Source of the DNA: Terripilifer ovatus
GTDB taxonomy: Bacteria; Pseudomonadota; Alphaproteobacteria; Rhizobiales; Beijerinckiaceae
Direction: 5' to 3'
Assembly (NCBI GenBank): GCA_029222685.1
Contig: JARHVB010000038.1
Span: forward strand, 1 to 64,000
Length of the DNA stretch: 64,000 nucleotides
Shown: in pieces, positions 49,740-58,684 of the stretch
Position numbering within the stretch: the first letter of the stretch is position 1
Layout of the letters: each line of letters opens with the position of its first letter
Position numbers and translations under genes: made by a program
The notes under the pieces: model-generated
Told to the model about the DNA's origin: nothing
The model's database searches: none
Seen by the model: the letters and a program-made list of their open reading frames with translations, nothing else

Positions 49740-50211
49740 GTCATGCGGCATGCCTCAAGTCTCGCTTGAAGCAGGCGAGGTGCTTGGCGCAGCCCGACCA
49801 AAGTCATCTCTCTTGTCAACTCTTTCGACAGACAAGGAGGACACCGTGCGTACAAATTGGTGGCGCGAGCTACGCAGCGCTGGGCGCCCGAATTGATGAA
49901 ACGGTCGTCCGTCAAGGATGCTTCTGGACGCGCAGCAACGGCATTGAAAGAAAAGGGACATATAGAATGGGGCCAACTCAGCCCGATTGGGTGCATCCGT
50001 GCGGTGCTATTTCCTGATTGGACTTTGCAGAAGCCCCAGGTGCTAAGCAGAATACCAGCACCTTCGAGTGGCAAGGGAACTGCGAACGCAATGGTTACGC
50101 GGAAGTAGTATCGACAGGCTGCGGCATGACGCCGCCGTCCTTCGAGACGCACCTTTCAGGCGCTCCTCAGGATGGAGGGCTTTTGTTGGTTTGCGACAGC
50201 CGGCAATCGGG
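49705..50211. other. 507-base stretch with no supported gene, bracketed by family-C repeats
   Basis: This gap lies between the convergent LysR and DUF4337 genes. Family-C repeats stand at each end in opposite orientation. The DNA between them holds only short frames without ribosome sites or recognisable sequence. The middle (about 49830-50100) is less GC-rich than its surroundings and could be remnant or inserted DNA. Confidence 0.55.
50131..50181. repeat. Family-C palindromic repeat, copy 2, inverted
   Basis: GCCGTCCTTCGAGACGCACC followed by TTTCAGGCGCTCCTCAGGAT is the reverse of copy 1 with a diverged loop. It lies 31 bases past the DUF4337 stop. Confidence 0.7.
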
Positions 50212-50802
50212 TCAGTGCAGCAGATGCAGGATGTCCGGCTTCAGCAGCGCAAGCAGCATCACGAGCACCGACAGGCCGCCGAGACCGCCCGCTATCCAGG
50301 CCAGCATGGCGATGCCGGTGATGATCATCGCCGAGGCCAGCACGATGCCGATCTGCAAGAACGCCGACGACACTTCAAAGAGCTCGTTGCGCGCGCGCTC
50401 GTGATCGCGCTTTTGTTCGGCGACCTTGGCGCGCGCCGCCAGCTCCTTGCGGCCTTCGTTGGTCGAGGGCTCGGTCTCGTAGCGGTCCGCTGTCTGCTTC
50501 CAGTCGGCGATGCGTTTTTCCATCGCGCTCTTCACCGGGCCGTCCGCGGCGAGGCCGAGCTGCGATTCCATCTGCTCGGCGGCCACCTGAACAGTGGTGC
50601 GGCGGACCGTCTTGGCCTGGAAGAAGGCCCACAGATCTGAAGCTTCGAGATTGTGGATGACGGCCTCGCGCTCTGCATATTTGCCGCCCATTTCGGAGAA
50701 GGCCAGCAAGAGGGCGAGAATGGCGATCAGCAGCGCCACGCCCTTGTGACCACCGCCGCCCTCCTCGGCCCCGTGACCGTGACCATGGCCATGACCTGAC
50801 AT
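50212..50802 (-). CDS. DUF4337-like membrane protein with His/Gly N-terminus
   Basis: This 196-residue protein matches the DUF4337 layout. It has an N-terminal run HGHGHGHG (residues 4-11), one helix at about 21-36 (VALLIAILALLLAFSE), a charged helical middle (about 45-135, rich in Lys/Glu/Arg) and two C-terminal helices (about 145-190). Function is unknown. The alternating His-Gly run could bind metal, which is inference. It stands alone, between the repeat-bracketed gap and a 146-base divergent spacer. Confidence 0.8.
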   Translation of the reverse strand: MSGHGHGHGHGAEEGGGGHKGVALLIAILALLLAFSEMGGKYAEREAVIHNLEASDLWAFFQAKTVRRTTVQVAAEQMESQLGLAADGPVKSAMEKRIADWKQTADRYETEPSTNEGRKELAARAKVAEQKRDHERARNELFEVSSAFLQIGIVLASAMIITGIAMLAWIAGGLGGLSVLVMLLALLKPDILHLLH

Positions 50803-50948
50803 GTGCGCTCCCTCACAACACGAATCGAACCAGTGGAAAATACAGGTGTAGTTTGCCGGGCCGCCGTAGCAAGCCTCTTTGCGACGCGAGATCCGATTAA
50901 AGCAATGGATTTCTGTAACTTCGCCACAATTTCATGACGGAATGACGC

Positions 50949-51503
50949 ATGCACACGCTCAGACGCCTGCCGCTTTACATCATTGCCGCGATCTTCATTT
51001 TCGAGGCCTGGATCTGGGACAGTTTCCATGCGCTCGGCATGGCGATCGTCCGTGCGCTGCCGTTCGAACGGCTGAAGGCCGCCGTCGTCGCTTTCGTCGA
51101 GCGCCTGCCACCCTATGCGGCGCTGTGCCTGTTCTGCATCCCGGCGATCGTCATCTTTCCGTTCAAGATCGCGGCGCTGTGGCTGATCGCCCATGGCCAT
51201 CTCGTGCTCGGCTGCGGCATGTTCTTTGCCGCCAAGGTCGCGGGTGTCGGCGCGGCGGCATTTATCTTCGATCTGACGTCGGCAAAACTGATGACCCTGC
51301 CGTGGTTCACGACGCTCTATGCCAAAGTGATGGAATGGCGCGACTGGGCGCATAGCCTCGTCGATCCCTACAAGGAGAAGGTGAAGGCCTTCGTGCAGGA
51401 GCAGCGGCAAAAGGCGCTCGCCTTGTTCAGGTCGAACGGCCGCAGCGATTTTCTGCGCACGGTGACGCGCCTGCGGCAGCGCATCCGGCGGGCGCGGACA
51501 TAG
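50949..51503 (+). CDS. Hypothetical membrane protein
   Basis: I recognise no named family in this 184-residue protein. A first helix (LPLYIIAAIFIFEAWIW) is followed by two more at about 55-75 and 82-103, then a charged helical C-terminus (YKEKVKAFVQEQRQKALALF) ending RIRRART. Similar sequences occur in Rhizobiales, as far as I recall. The ATG at 50949 is the first in frame. A family-A repeat lies 35 bases after its stop, before the convergent xerC. Confidence 0.75.
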   Translation: MHTLRRLPLYIIAAIFIFEAWIWDSFHALGMAIVRALPFERLKAAVVAFVERLPPYAALCLFCIPAIVIFPFKIAALWLIAHGHLVLGCGMFFAAKVAGVGAAAFIFDLTSAKLMTLPWFTTLYAKVMEWRDWAHSLVDPYKEKVKAFVQEQRQKALALFRSNGRSDFLRTVTRLRQRIRRART

Positions 51504-51537
51504 GCCTTACTCTGTTGATCCTGCTTCAGCCTTGGTG

Positions 51538-51657
51538 TGTCATTCCCGCCAAGCGAAGCGCAGAGCGGGAATCCAGAGGCAACGTGACGACCCGACATTG
51601 TACAATTGGCCTCTGGCTTCCCGCTCGCCCGCTTTGCGGGCGTCGGGAATGACAGAC
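51538..51657. repeat. Family-A palindromic repeat, copy 2
   Basis: It has the same arms and inner sequences as the copy at 34902-35019, with a different middle (including GACATTGTACAATTGG) and an inner arm CGCCCGCTTTGCGGGCG. It fills the junction between the convergent membrane-protein and xerC genes and ends three bases from the xerC stop. Confidence 0.85.
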
Positions 51658-51659
51658 GG

Positions 51660-52652
51660 CTACGACGCCCTTGGATGCGCGTTGCGCCAGGCGTCCATCA
51701 GGCGTTTCGAATCCACCGCCGTATAAATCTGCGTCGTCGACAGCGAAGCATGGCCGAGCAGTTCCTGGATCGAGCGCAGGTCGCCGCCGCGCGACAGCAG
51801 GTGAGTGGCGAAGGAATGGCGCAGCGCGTGCGGCGTGGCGCTATCGGGTAAACCCAGAGCCCCGCGCAAATGCTCGACGCAAAGCTGGATGATGCGCGGC
51901 GACAATGGCCCGCCCTTGGCGCCGACGAACAGCGGACGGTCGGGCGCCAGCGGGAAGGGGCAGAGCGCGATATAGGCTTCGACGGCCTGTCGCACCGGCG
52001 CGATGACAGGGACCATTCTGGTTTTTTGGCCCTTGCCGAGAACGGTCAACTGATCGATCGCACCGACCGGCGCGTCGGATTTGCGGATCGCCAGGGCCTC
52101 GGAAATGCGCAGGCCCGCCCCGTAAAGCAAAGACAGGACGGCGGCGTCGCGCGCGAGAATCCATTGCGGCCGGTTGTCGCCGGCGCGGCTTTCCGTCGCC
52201 GTCATTTCGCGGGCGGCGGCAGCCGGGATCGGCTTGGGCAGAGAGCGCGGCTTTTTCGGCGAATTGACCGCCGTGAAAGCCGAGACCTTGCCCTTGCCAT
52301 GTCGTTCGAGATGGCGGGCGAAGGAGCGCAGGCCCGCCAGGGCGCGCAGCAGCGAGCGGCTTTCGACGCCGAGGCCACGGCGATAGGCCATGAAGCTGCG
52401 CAGGTCGGCGGGTGCGATGGCCGAGAAGGTGGCGAGCGAGGCCGGTTCGCCGAAATGATCGCCGGCGAAGGCAGCGAACTGGCGCAGGTCGCGGGCGTAG
52501 GCGTTGAGCGTATGGGCAGAATAGCGCCGCTCAACCGCGAGTTGCTTCAGCCAGGCCCGGGCTTCGGCCACGAGCGCAGCTTCAGCGCCGGGCAGGACGA
52601 ATCCGCCCATATCCGTTGCGTCGTGATCAGCGTTCGTCTGGTCCGCTTGCAT
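51660..52652 (-). CDS. xerC: Tyrosine recombinase XerC
   Basis: This 330-residue recombinase resolves chromosome dimers at dif with XerD. It has an N-terminal SAM-like DNA-binding domain (about 35-120) and a catalytic domain with Arg in [10 protein letters not shown], Lys in VLGKGQKTR, His-x-x-Arg in [11 protein letters not shown], His in [11 protein letters not shown] and the nucleophile Tyr in TQIYTAVD. No integrated element or attachment sites lie next to it, so it is the housekeeping enzyme rather than a phage integrase. Confidence 0.93.
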   Translation of the reverse strand: MQADQTNADHDATDMGGFVLPGAEAALVAEARAWLKQLAVERRYSAHTLNAYARDLRQFAAFAGDHFGEPASLATFSAIAPADLRSFMAYRRGLGVESRSLLRALAGLRSFARHLERHGKGKVSAFTAVNSPKKPRSLPKPIPAAAAREMTATESRAGDNRPQWILARDAAVLSLLYGAGLRISEALAIRKSDAPVGAIDQLTVLGKGQKTRMVPVIAPVRQAVEAYIALCPFPLAPDRPLFVGAKGGPLSPRIIQLCVEHLRGALGLPDSATPHALRHSFATHLLSRGGDLRSIQELLGHASLSTTQIYTAVDSKRLMDAWRNAHPRAS

Positions 52653-52698
52653 GGAACAAGCCTCGCCGGAAGAAGCTTAAAATTCTGTTGTGCCTCGG

Positions 52699-52742
52699 TG
52701 TCATTCCCGCCCAGCGAAGAGCAGAGCGGGAATCAGGGCAAC
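52699..52742. repeat. Family-A repeat, half copy
   Basis: TGTCATTCCCGCCCAGCGAA followed by GAGCAGAGCGGGAATC is the left half of family A. The right half is missing. It lies 26 bases past the DUF1476 stop. Confidence 0.75.
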
Positions 52743-52768
52743 AAAACCAAGGCAGCAGCCTACCTGCC

Positions 52769-53092
52769 CTACTTGCCGGCCTTGATCTCCTCGGCCGCCA
52801 CGGCGAGCATTTCGTCCATGGTGCGGCGGATCTGGTGATCGGACTGGGTGACGCCGGCGGTCTCGAAATCCTTGCGGATCTTGCGGAAAACGTCCTCGTC
52901 GCCCGCTTCTTCCATATCGGCATTGATCACGGCCGTGGCATAGGCGTCGGCGTCCGCGCCGGTCTTGCCCAGCTTCTCGGCCGCCCAGAGGCCAAGCCGC
53001 TTGTTGCGGCGGGCGGTCGCCTTGAAGCGGAGCTCCTCGTCATGCGCAAATTTTTTCTCAAAACCATCTTCACGCTTGTCGAAGCTGCTCAC
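52769..53092 (-). CDS. DUF1476 protein, F1-ATPase inhibitor zeta-subunit type
   Basis: This 107-residue helical protein starts MSSFDKREDGFEKKFAHDEE. Proteins of this family are the zeta subunit that inhibits ATP hydrolysis by the F1FO ATP synthase in Paracoccus and related alphaproteobacteria. The first about 20 residues form the inhibitory segment and the rest a four-helix domain (FKATARRNKRLGLWAAEKLG). Inhibition strength varies among families, so the role here is inferred. Confidence 0.88.
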   Translation of the reverse strand: MSSFDKREDGFEKKFAHDEELRFKATARRNKRLGLWAAEKLGKTGADADAYATAVINADMEEAGDEDVFRKIRKDFETAGVTQSDHQIRRTMDEMLAVAAEEIKAGK

Positions 53093-53434
53093 CGATTGTC
53101 CTCCTGGCGGTGCGGGAAATCCATGTCCATATAAGCCCGGTCGATGACGATTGAAAGCGCGCCGTTTCAGCAGTCCGGCGAGAGCTTTAGCGGGGCTTTG
53201 CGGCTGCTGCGGCGGGTTGCTGCGCGGATCGGTCGTAATTCACTTGCATTTCCTGGTTAAGACTTGGCTCCCGGCGGCGGCGAGCGATTGTCAGGACCGG
53301 CGGGAAGGTCTAGGAAATCCCTTCCTCGGAGCGCGAAGCGCTAGTCCGAATCGCTGGAAACCGGCCGGCCGTCCGCGGCGCATTCGGCGCCGCATTCTGA
53401 AAGCAGATTACTTCCTCGAACCACGGTAACGTCG
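53093..53434. other. Divergent intergenic region before purC, nothing clear seen
   Basis: These 342 bases separate DUF1476 (minus) and purC (plus). There is a short plus-strand frame without homology or ribosome site, which is rejected. GC-rich inverted segments (AGCGCGAAGCGCT at 53330-53342, and GGCGCATTCGGCGCC near 53380) are present. No riboswitch or clear promoter was recognised. Confidence 0.5.
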
Positions 53435-54199
53435 ATGAATCGCAAACGTCGCATCTATGAAGGCAAGGCCAAGGTTCTTTTCGAGGGCCCGGAGCCGGGC
53501 ACCCTGATCCAGCATTTCAAGGACGATGCGACCGCGTTCAACGCCAAGAAACACGACATCATCGATGGCAAGGGCGTGCTGAACAACCGCATTTCCGAAT
53601 TCGTCTTCCAGCACCTGAACGAAATCGGCGTGCCGACGCATTTCATCCGCCGGCTCAACATGCGCGAACAGCTGATCCGCGAGGTCGAGATCATTCCGCT
53701 CGAAGTGGTGGTGCGCAATGTCGCCGCCGGCTCCCTGTCGCAGCGGCTCGGCATCGAGGAAGGCACGCAGCTGCCGCGCTCGATCATCGAGTTCTACTAC
53801 AAGAACGACCAGCTCAATGACCCGATGGTGTCGGAAGAACACATCACCGCCTTCGGCTGGGCGACGCCGCAGGAAATCGACGACATCATGGGCCTCGCCA
53901 TTCGGGTCAATGATTTCCTCTCCGGCCTGTTTCTCGGCGTCGGCATCCGTCTCGTCGATTTCAAGATCGAATGCGGCCGGCTGTGGGAAGGCGAGATGAT
54001 GCGCATCGTCGTCGCCGACGAGATCTCGCCGGATTCGTGCCGGCTGTGGGATATCAAGTCCTCCGACAAGCTCGACAAGGACCGTTTCCGCCGCGACATG
54101 GGCGGGCTGGTCGAAGCCTATACGGAAGTCGCCCGGCGTCTTGGCATCCTCAACGACAACGAGCCGGTGCGCGGCACCGGCCCGAAGCTGGTTCAGTAA
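53435..54199 (+). CDS. purC: Phosphoribosylaminoimidazole-succinocarboxamide synthase (SAICAR synthetase)
   Basis: This 254-residue enzyme joins aspartate to CAIR with ATP in purine synthesis. It starts [20 protein letters not shown]. It shows the ATP loop, [17 protein letters not shown], the signature region [10 protein letters not shown] and [14 protein letters not shown] perfect ten-pair hairpin lies between its stop and purS. The cluster order purC-purS-purQ-purL is usual in alphaproteobacteria. Confidence 0.97.
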   Translation: MNRKRRIYEGKAKVLFEGPEPGTLIQHFKDDATAFNAKKHDIIDGKGVLNNRISEFVFQHLNEIGVPTHFIRRLNMREQLIREVEIIPLEVVVRNVAAGSLSQRLGIEEGTQLPRSIIEFYYKNDQLNDPMVSEEHITAFGWATPQEIDDIMGLAIRVNDFLSGLFLGVGIRLVDFKIECGRLWEGEMMRIVVADEISPDSCRLWDIKSSDKLDKDRFRRDMGGLVEAYTEVARRLGILNDNEPVRGTGPKLVQ

Positions 54200-54214
54200 T
54201 TTTTTCTCGAAACA

Positions 54215-54237
54215 GCCCGGCAGCGCCGCTGCCGGGC
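54215..54237. promoter_or_regulatory. Perfect hairpin between purC and purS
   Basis: GCCCGGCAGC, loop GCC, GCTGCCGGGC is a ten-pair stem. No U-tract follows on either strand. It may protect or process the mRNA between purC and purSQL, or be a weak attenuator. Confidence 0.5.
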
Positions 54238-54254
54238 ACCATCTGGAGTCAGGT

Positions 54255-54494
54255 ATGAAAGCGCGCGTCACCGTCACTCTCAAGACGGGCGTCCTCGATC
54301 CGCAGGGCAAGGCCATCGAAGGCGCGCTGCGCTCGCTCGGCGTCGAAGGCGTCGACAGCGTGCGCCAGGGCAAGGTGTTCGACATCGAGCTCGGCTCGGC
54401 CGATCGCTCCAAGGCGGAAGCGGCACTGACCAATGCCTGCGAAAAGCTGCTTGCCAATACGGTGGTCGAAAACTACCGCGTCGAGATCTTGTAA
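54255..54494 (+). CDS. purS: Phosphoribosylformylglycinamidine synthase subunit PurS
   Basis: This 79-residue small subunit bridges PurL and PurQ in FGAM synthase. It starts MKARVTVTLKTGVLDPQGKA and contains GVEGVDSVRQGKVFDIEL, the normal fold and length. The frame extends upstream through the hairpin, but ATG 54255 has AGG and GGAG upstream and matches the family. Two bases separate it from purQ. Confidence 0.96.
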   Translation: MKARVTVTLKTGVLDPQGKAIEGALRSLGVEGVDSVRQGKVFDIELGSADRSKAEAALTNACEKLLANTVVENYRVEIL

Positions 54495-54496
54495 AG

Positions 54497-55201
54497 ATGA
54501 ACGCCGCCGTTCTTCTCTTCCCCGGCATCAATCGCGAGAACGACGTCGCCCGCGCGCTGCAGCAGGCGACCGGCAAAAGGCCGCCGATCGTCTGGCACGC
54601 GGAGCACGACCTGCCGAAAGGCACCGATCTCGTCGTCGTGCCCGGCGGCTTCAGCTATGGCGATTATCTGCGCTGCGGCGCCATCGCCGGCCGCGCCAAC
54701 ATCATGGACGCGGTGCGGGCGCACGCGGCGCGCGGCGGCCTGGTGCTGGGCATCTGCAACGGTTTCCAGATCCTGTGCGAGAGCGGCCTGCTGCCCGGCG
54801 TCTTGATGCGCAATGCCAACCTGAAATTCGTCTGCAGGGAGCAGCATCTGCGGGTTGAGCGCACCGACACGCCGTTCGCCGGCAAATATGCCAAGGGGCA
54901 GGTCATCAAGGTCTGCATCGCCCATGGCGAGGGCAATTACATCGCCGATGCCGAGACCTTGAAGCGCCTTGAAGGCGAGGGCCGCGTGGCGTTCCGCTAT
55001 TGCGACGAGGCGGGCAAAGTCGGCGGCGCCGCCAATCCCAACGGCTCGCTCAACGACATCGCCGGCATCTATTCGGAAAAGCTCAACGTGCTCGGCATGA
55101 TGCCGCATCCGGAAAACCTGATCGACGCCTTGATTGGCGGTATCGATGGCCGCGGGCTTTTCGACAGCCTTGCCGGTTTCTCTGCCAGCTTTGCCGCATG
55201 A
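54497..55201 (+). CDS. purQ: Phosphoribosylformylglycinamidine synthase subunit PurQ
   Basis: This 234-residue class I glutamine amidotransferase supplies ammonia to PurL. The nucleophile Cys is in VLGICNGFQIL, and His and Glu follow in GMMPHPEN near the C-terminus. PGGFSYGDYLRCGAIA forms the oxyanion region. A family-A repeat separates it from purL. Confidence 0.97.
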   Translation: MNAAVLLFPGINRENDVARALQQATGKRPPIVWHAEHDLPKGTDLVVVPGGFSYGDYLRCGAIAGRANIMDAVRAHAARGGLVLGICNGFQILCESGLLPGVLMRNANLKFVCREQHLRVERTDTPFAGKYAKGQVIKVCIAHGEGNYIADAETLKRLEGEGRVAFRYCDEAGKVGGAANPNGSLNDIAGIYSEKLNVLGMMPHPENLIDALIGGIDGRGLFDSLAGFSASFAA

Positions 55202-55227
55202 CGATGAGCTTTGTGTGATTGAACGGT

Positions 55228-55342
55228 TGTCATTCCCGACGCGCCGCAGGCGCGAGCGGGAAACCAGGAGCAAATGACGTCACGCTGCCTGTGGATTCCC
55301 GCCATGGATTCTCGTTCTGGCTTTGCTTGGCGGGAATGGACA
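55228..55342. repeat. Family-A palindromic repeat, copy 3, inverted, inside the pur cluster
   Basis: It is the reverse complement of the copies at 34902 and 51538: TTGTCATTCCCGACGCGCCG begins it, CACGCTGCCTGTGGATTCCC lies in the middle and TTGGCGGGAATGGACA ends it. It occupies most of the purQ-purL spacer and extends the purL reading frame upstream without being coding. Confidence 0.85.
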
Positions 55343-55380
55343 CACCGAGGCAGATGCCGACCAACTACGGAAGAGATCTC

Positions 55381-57612
55381 TTGCATAAAGAACCCGCCAT
55401 CACCGATGCTCTCGTTGCCGAACACGGCCTCAAGCCGGATGAGTATCAGCGCATCCTGGCGCTGATCGGCCGGGTGCCGACGTTCACCGAACTCGGCATC
55501 TTCTCGGCGATGTGGAACGAGCATTGTTCGTATAAGTCCTCGCGCCTGCATCTGCGCGGCCTGCCGACGAAAGCGCCCTGGGTCATCCAGGGGCCGGGCG
55601 AGAACGCCGGCGTCATCGATATCGGCGACGGCGACGCCTGCATCTTCAAGATGGAAAGCCACAACCATCCCTCGTTCATTGAGCCCTATCAGGGCGCGGC
55701 GACAGGCGTCGGCGGCATCCTGCGCGATGTGTTCACCATGGGCGCGCGGCCCGTCGCCTGCCTCAACCTGCTGCGCTTCGGCTCGCCAGACCATCCGCGC
55801 ACGCGTCATCTGCTGGAAGGCGTGGTGGCTGGTATCGGCGGCTACGGCAATTCCTTCGGCGTGCCGACGGTCGGCGGCTCGGTGAATTTCGACGCCCGCT
55901 ACGACGGCAATATTCTCGTCAACGCCATGGCGGTGGGCATCGCCAGGACGAACGAGATCTTCTACGCCAAGGCGACCGGCGTCGGCCGGCCGATCGTCTA
56001 TCTCGGCTCGAAGACCGGTAGAGATGGCATCCACGGCGCGACGATGGCCTCGGCCGAATTCGACGACAAGAGCGACGAGAAGCGCCCCACCGTGCAGGTC
56101 GGCGATCCGTTCTCGGAAAAGCTGCTGCTCGAAGCCAGCCTCGAAATCATGGCTAACGGCTGCGTCATCGCCATCCAGGACATGGGCGCCGCCGGCCTCA
56201 CATCATCCGCTGTCGAGATGGGCGCCAAGGGCGATCTCGGCATCGAACTCGATCTCGACATGGTGCCGTGCCGCGAAACCGGCATGACCGCCTATGAGAT
56301 GATGCTGTCGGAAAGCCAGGAGCGCATGCTCATGGTGCTTGATCCGGAAAAGGAAGAGCAGGCGGAAGCGATCTTCCGCAAGTGGGGCCTCGATTTCGCG
56401 ATCATCGGCAAGACCACCGACACCTTGCGCTTCGTCGTCAAGCATCAGGGCGTGGTGAAAGCCGACCTGCCGATCAAGGAACTCGGCGATCAGGCGCCGC
56501 TCTACGACCGGCCGCATGTGGCGAGCCCAAAGCTTCCTGTCATCGACGCCGCGTCAGTCCCGCCACCGGTGCCGCACGGGCAGGCGCTGCTCAACCTCGT
56601 CGGCTCGCCCGACCAGTGCTCGAAGCGCTGGGTGTGGGAGCAATACGATCATCTCATTCTCGGCAACACCGTGCGCCAGCCCGGCGGCGATGCGGCGGTG
56701 ATCCGCCTCGGCGACGGGCCGAAGGGGCTGGCGCTGTGCACCGATGTGACGCAGCGCTATTGCGAGGCCGATCCGGTCGAGGGCGGCAGGCAGGCCGTGG
56801 CCGAGGCCTGGCGCAACCTGACGGCGACCGGCGCGCTGCCGCGCGCGCTGACCGACAATCTCAACTTCGGTAATCCGGAGCGGCCGGAAATCATGGGCCA
56901 GCTCGTCGGCTGCATCAAGGGCATCGGCGAGGCGGCGCTGGCGCTGGATTTCCCGATCGTTTCGGGCAATGTCTCGCTCTACAACGAAACCCAGGGCCGC
57001 GGCATCCTGCCGACGCCGTCGATCGGCGGCGTCGGCGTCGTCGCCGATGTGGCGCGCACCGTCGGCATCGGTTTCCGCTCAGCCGATGAGGCGATCGTGC
57101 TCGTCGGCGAGACCACAGGCTGGCTCGGCCAGTCGATCTACCTGCGCGATGTCTGCGGCCGCGCCGAAGGCGCGCCGCCGCCGGTGGACCTCGATGCCGA
57201 GCGCCGCAACGGCGATGCGGTGCGCAGCCTCATCGTGCAGGACCTGGTGAAGGCATGCCACGACCTGTCGGACGGCGGCCTGGCCCTGGCGCTGGCGGAA
57301 ATGGCGATGGCGTCCGGCATCGGCGCCACGGTCGCCCAGGCCGATTCGCAGATTCCCGTCACCGGCTGGCTGTTCGGCGAGGATCAGGGGCGCTATCTCG
57401 TCACCTGTTCGGAAGCCAATGTTGCCCATGTGGTCAGCTTCCTGCGGGCGCAGGGAGTCGCCGCCGTTCTGATCGGGCGCACCGGCGGCGATGTCCTGGC
57501 GCTGCCCGACATGCAGCCGGTGCCGGTCGCCGATCTCAAACGGGCGCACGAAGCCTGGCTGCCGGCCTATGTCGCAGGTGATGGCAAAAGCGATGGCGAA
57601 GGTGGCAGGTAA
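55381..57612 (+). CDS. purL: Phosphoribosylformylglycinamidine synthase subunit PurL
   Basis: This large subunit of about 743 residues converts FGAR to FGAM with ATP and ammonia from PurQ. Landmarks are [19 protein letters not shown], the nucleotide site [20 protein letters not shown] and the later repeat [12 protein letters not shown]. The frame is open back to 55219 through a dispersed repeat, which is not coding. A TTG at 55381 (giving [17 protein letters not shown]) has GGAAGAG five bases upstream and matches the usual family N-terminus. An ATG at 55354 is the alternative. The stop overlaps the next gene's ATG by one base. Confidence 0.94.
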   Translation: MHKEPAITDALVAEHGLKPDEYQRILALIGRVPTFTELGIFSAMWNEHCSYKSSRLHLRGLPTKAPWVIQGPGENAGVIDIGDGDACIFKMESHNHPSFIEPYQGAATGVGGILRDVFTMGARPVACLNLLRFGSPDHPRTRHLLEGVVAGIGGYGNSFGVPTVGGSVNFDARYDGNILVNAMAVGIARTNEIFYAKATGVGRPIVYLGSKTGRDGIHGATMASAEFDDKSDEKRPTVQVGDPFSEKLLLEASLEIMANGCVIAIQDMGAAGLTSSAVEMGAKGDLGIELDLDMVPCRETGMTAYEMMLSESQERMLMVLDPEKEEQAEAIFRKWGLDFAIIGKTTDTLRFVVKHQGVVKADLPIKELGDQAPLYDRPHVASPKLPVIDAASVPPPVPHGQALLNLVGSPDQCSKRWVWEQYDHLILGNTVRQPGGDAAVIRLGDGPKGLALCTDVTQRYCEADPVEGGRQAVAEAWRNLTATGALPRALTDNLNFGNPERPEIMGQLVGCIKGIGEAALALDFPIVSGNVSLYNETQGRGILPTPSIGGVGVVADVARTVGIGFRSADEAIVLVGETTGWLGQSIYLRDVCGRAEGAPPPVDLDAERRNGDAVRSLIVQDLVKACHDLSDGGLALALAEMAMASGIGATVAQADSQIPVTGWLFGEDQGRYLVTCSEANVAHVVSFLRAQGVAAVLIGRTGGDVLALPDMQPVPVADLKRAHEAWLPAYVAGDGKSDGEGGR

Positions 57613-57818
57613 TGGTCTTCATCGAGGTCAAATCGCTCGCCGGCACCAATTACATCCGCGCCGCCAGCGTGGTCGCGGTTCAATATGTCGAGCCGAAGAA
57701 ATGCACGGTGGTGCTGGGAACCGGCGTGCTGCTGCAATGTACGGAAGCGGCCAAGGATGTCGCTGATCGCATCGAAGCGGTGATCGCGGCGGAAGCCGCG
57801 TCGCCACCCACAAACTGA
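57612..57818 (+). CDS. Small hypothetical protein downstream of purL
   Basis: No named family is recognised for these 68 residues. The sequence [20 protein letters not shown] and the following VVAVQYVEPKKCTVVLGTGVLL suggest a small beta-sheet fold, then a helix (TEAAKDVADRIEAVIAAEA). The ATG overlaps the purL stop (TAATG), so it is translationally coupled. Its position between purL and bolA may be conserved in relatives, from memory. Role unknown. Confidence 0.7.
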   Translation: MVFIEVKSLAGTNYIRAASVVAVQYVEPKKCTVVLGTGVLLQCTEAAKDVADRIEAVIAAEAASPPTN

Positions 57819-57832
57819 CGGGAAATCTCGCA

Positions 57833-58066
57833 ATGGCGATGGAAGCAAGCGAAATCGAGCGGCTGATCAAGGTGGCGCTGCCGGACGCCCGGGTCGAGAT
57901 CAAGGATCTGGCCGGCGATGGCGATCACTATGCCGCCACGGTCGTCTCAGCCGCCTTCAAGGGCAAAAGCCGGGTCCAGCAGCACCAGATCGTCTATGCG
58001 GCGCTGAAAGGCCAGATGGGCGGCATTCTGCATGCGCTGGCTTTGCAGACCAGTGCTCCGGAATGA
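57833..58066 (+). CDS. BolA family protein (IbaG-like)
   Basis: This 77-residue BolA-fold protein has the usual core ASEIERLIKVALPDARVEIK, GDHYAATVVSAAFKGKSRVQ and the conserved His in VQQHQIVYAALKG. BolA proteins partner CGFS monothiol glutaredoxins in iron-sulfur or iron regulation, and a CGFS glutaredoxin gene follows 91 bases downstream, which supports that role here. Confidence 0.93.
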   Translation: MAMEASEIERLIKVALPDARVEIKDLAGDGDHYAATVVSAAFKGKSRVQQHQIVYAALKGQMGGILHALALQTSAPE

Positions 58067-58157
58067 TCATGCGGCCACTGGTGACGGCGGCCGGTGAGCA
58101 ATATATAATGGTTCTACAGGCGAAGCCTTGACCTTCGCCCGAATGAGGATGTCCAGA

Positions 58158-58493
58158 ATGGCCAGCATTCACGAGCAGATCGAAAAGGAAGTGACCGGCA
58201 ACGACGTCGTCCTTTTCATGAAAGGCACGCCGCAATTTCCGATGTGCGGATTTTCCAGCCAGGTCGTGCAGATTCTCGATTATCTCGGCGTCGACTACAG
58301 GGGCGTCAACGTTCTCGACGACGAGGGAATCCGCAACGGCATCAAGGAATATTCCAACTGGCCGACGATCCCGCAGCTCTATGTGAAAGGCGAATTCGTC
58401 GGCGGCTGCGATATCGTGCGCGAGATGTTCCAGGCCGGCGAACTGGCCGAGCATTTCAAGGAAGCCGGCGTTCCCACGACGCAGACGGCGTAG
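58158..58493 (+). CDS. grxD: Monothiol glutaredoxin, Grx4/GrxD family
   Basis: This 111-residue CGFS glutaredoxin binds a [2Fe-2S] cluster with glutathione and works with BolA. The motif is [14 protein letters not shown] (active Cys about residue 30), followed by [22 protein letters not shown] 58158 has GAGGA upstream; an ATG three codons earlier is possible. A cluster of repeats follows its stop. Confidence 0.95.
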   Translation: MASIHEQIEKEVTGNDVVLFMKGTPQFPMCGFSSQVVQILDYLGVDYRGVNVLDDEGIRNGIKEYSNWPTIPQLYVKGEFVGGCDIVREMFQAGELAEHFKEAGVPTTQTA

Positions 58494-58508
58494 TTTTAAG
58501 CGTTAGCA

Positions 58509-58563
58509 CCTTCATCCGACCTCGCTGCGCAAGGGCCACCTTTTCCCGCGGAGCGGGAGAAGA
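58509..58563. repeat. Family-B repeat, copy 4, diverged
   Basis: The lead CCTTCATCCGACCTCGCTGC, then GCAAGGGCCA, precedes the hairpin CCTTTTCCCG, CGGAG, CGGGAGAAG. It matches the lead and hairpin at 29023-29081 with a few changes. It follows grxD. Confidence 0.75.
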
Positions 58564-58578
58564 ATTTGGCGGTCGCCG

Positions 58579-58623
58579 CCTAGAGCTTTTTCGGTTCTGA
58601 TGGAATCAGAACCGAGCTCTAGG
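58579..58623. repeat. Long palindrome (family E)
   Basis: CCTAGAGCT, TTTT, CGGTTCTGAT, GG, ATCAGAACCG preceded by A, then AGCTCTAGG form a nearly perfect 45-base palindrome with an internal loop on one side. It lies between copies of families B and D in the grxD-DUF167 junction. Confidence 0.8.
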
Positions 58624-58633
58624 TTTTTGTTTT

Positions 58634-58684
58634 GACGCATTTTCTTCACGCGAACCGGCATCCACTTCGCTCGAAAATGCTCTA
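58634..58684 (+). repeat. Family-D dispersed repeat, copy 2
   Basis: GACGCATTTTCTTCACGCGA, ACCGGCATCCACTTCGCTCG, AAAATGCTCTA. It matches the copy at 6932-6985 in the other orientation. Its last bases (CTA, 58682-58684) are the stop codon of the DUF167 gene. Confidence 0.8.

Noticed and set aside
49607-50017. Plus-strand frame after the LysR gene
   Set aside because: It overlaps the LysR coding end in another frame, is Arg-rich and passes through a repeat.
51660-52652. XerC as an integrase marking a mobile island
   Set aside because: Sequence and length fit housekeeping XerC; no att repeats, tRNA or phage genes adjoin.
53151-53429. Plus-strand frame of 92 codons before purC
   Set aside because: No ribosome site; the composition is that of random GC-rich DNA.
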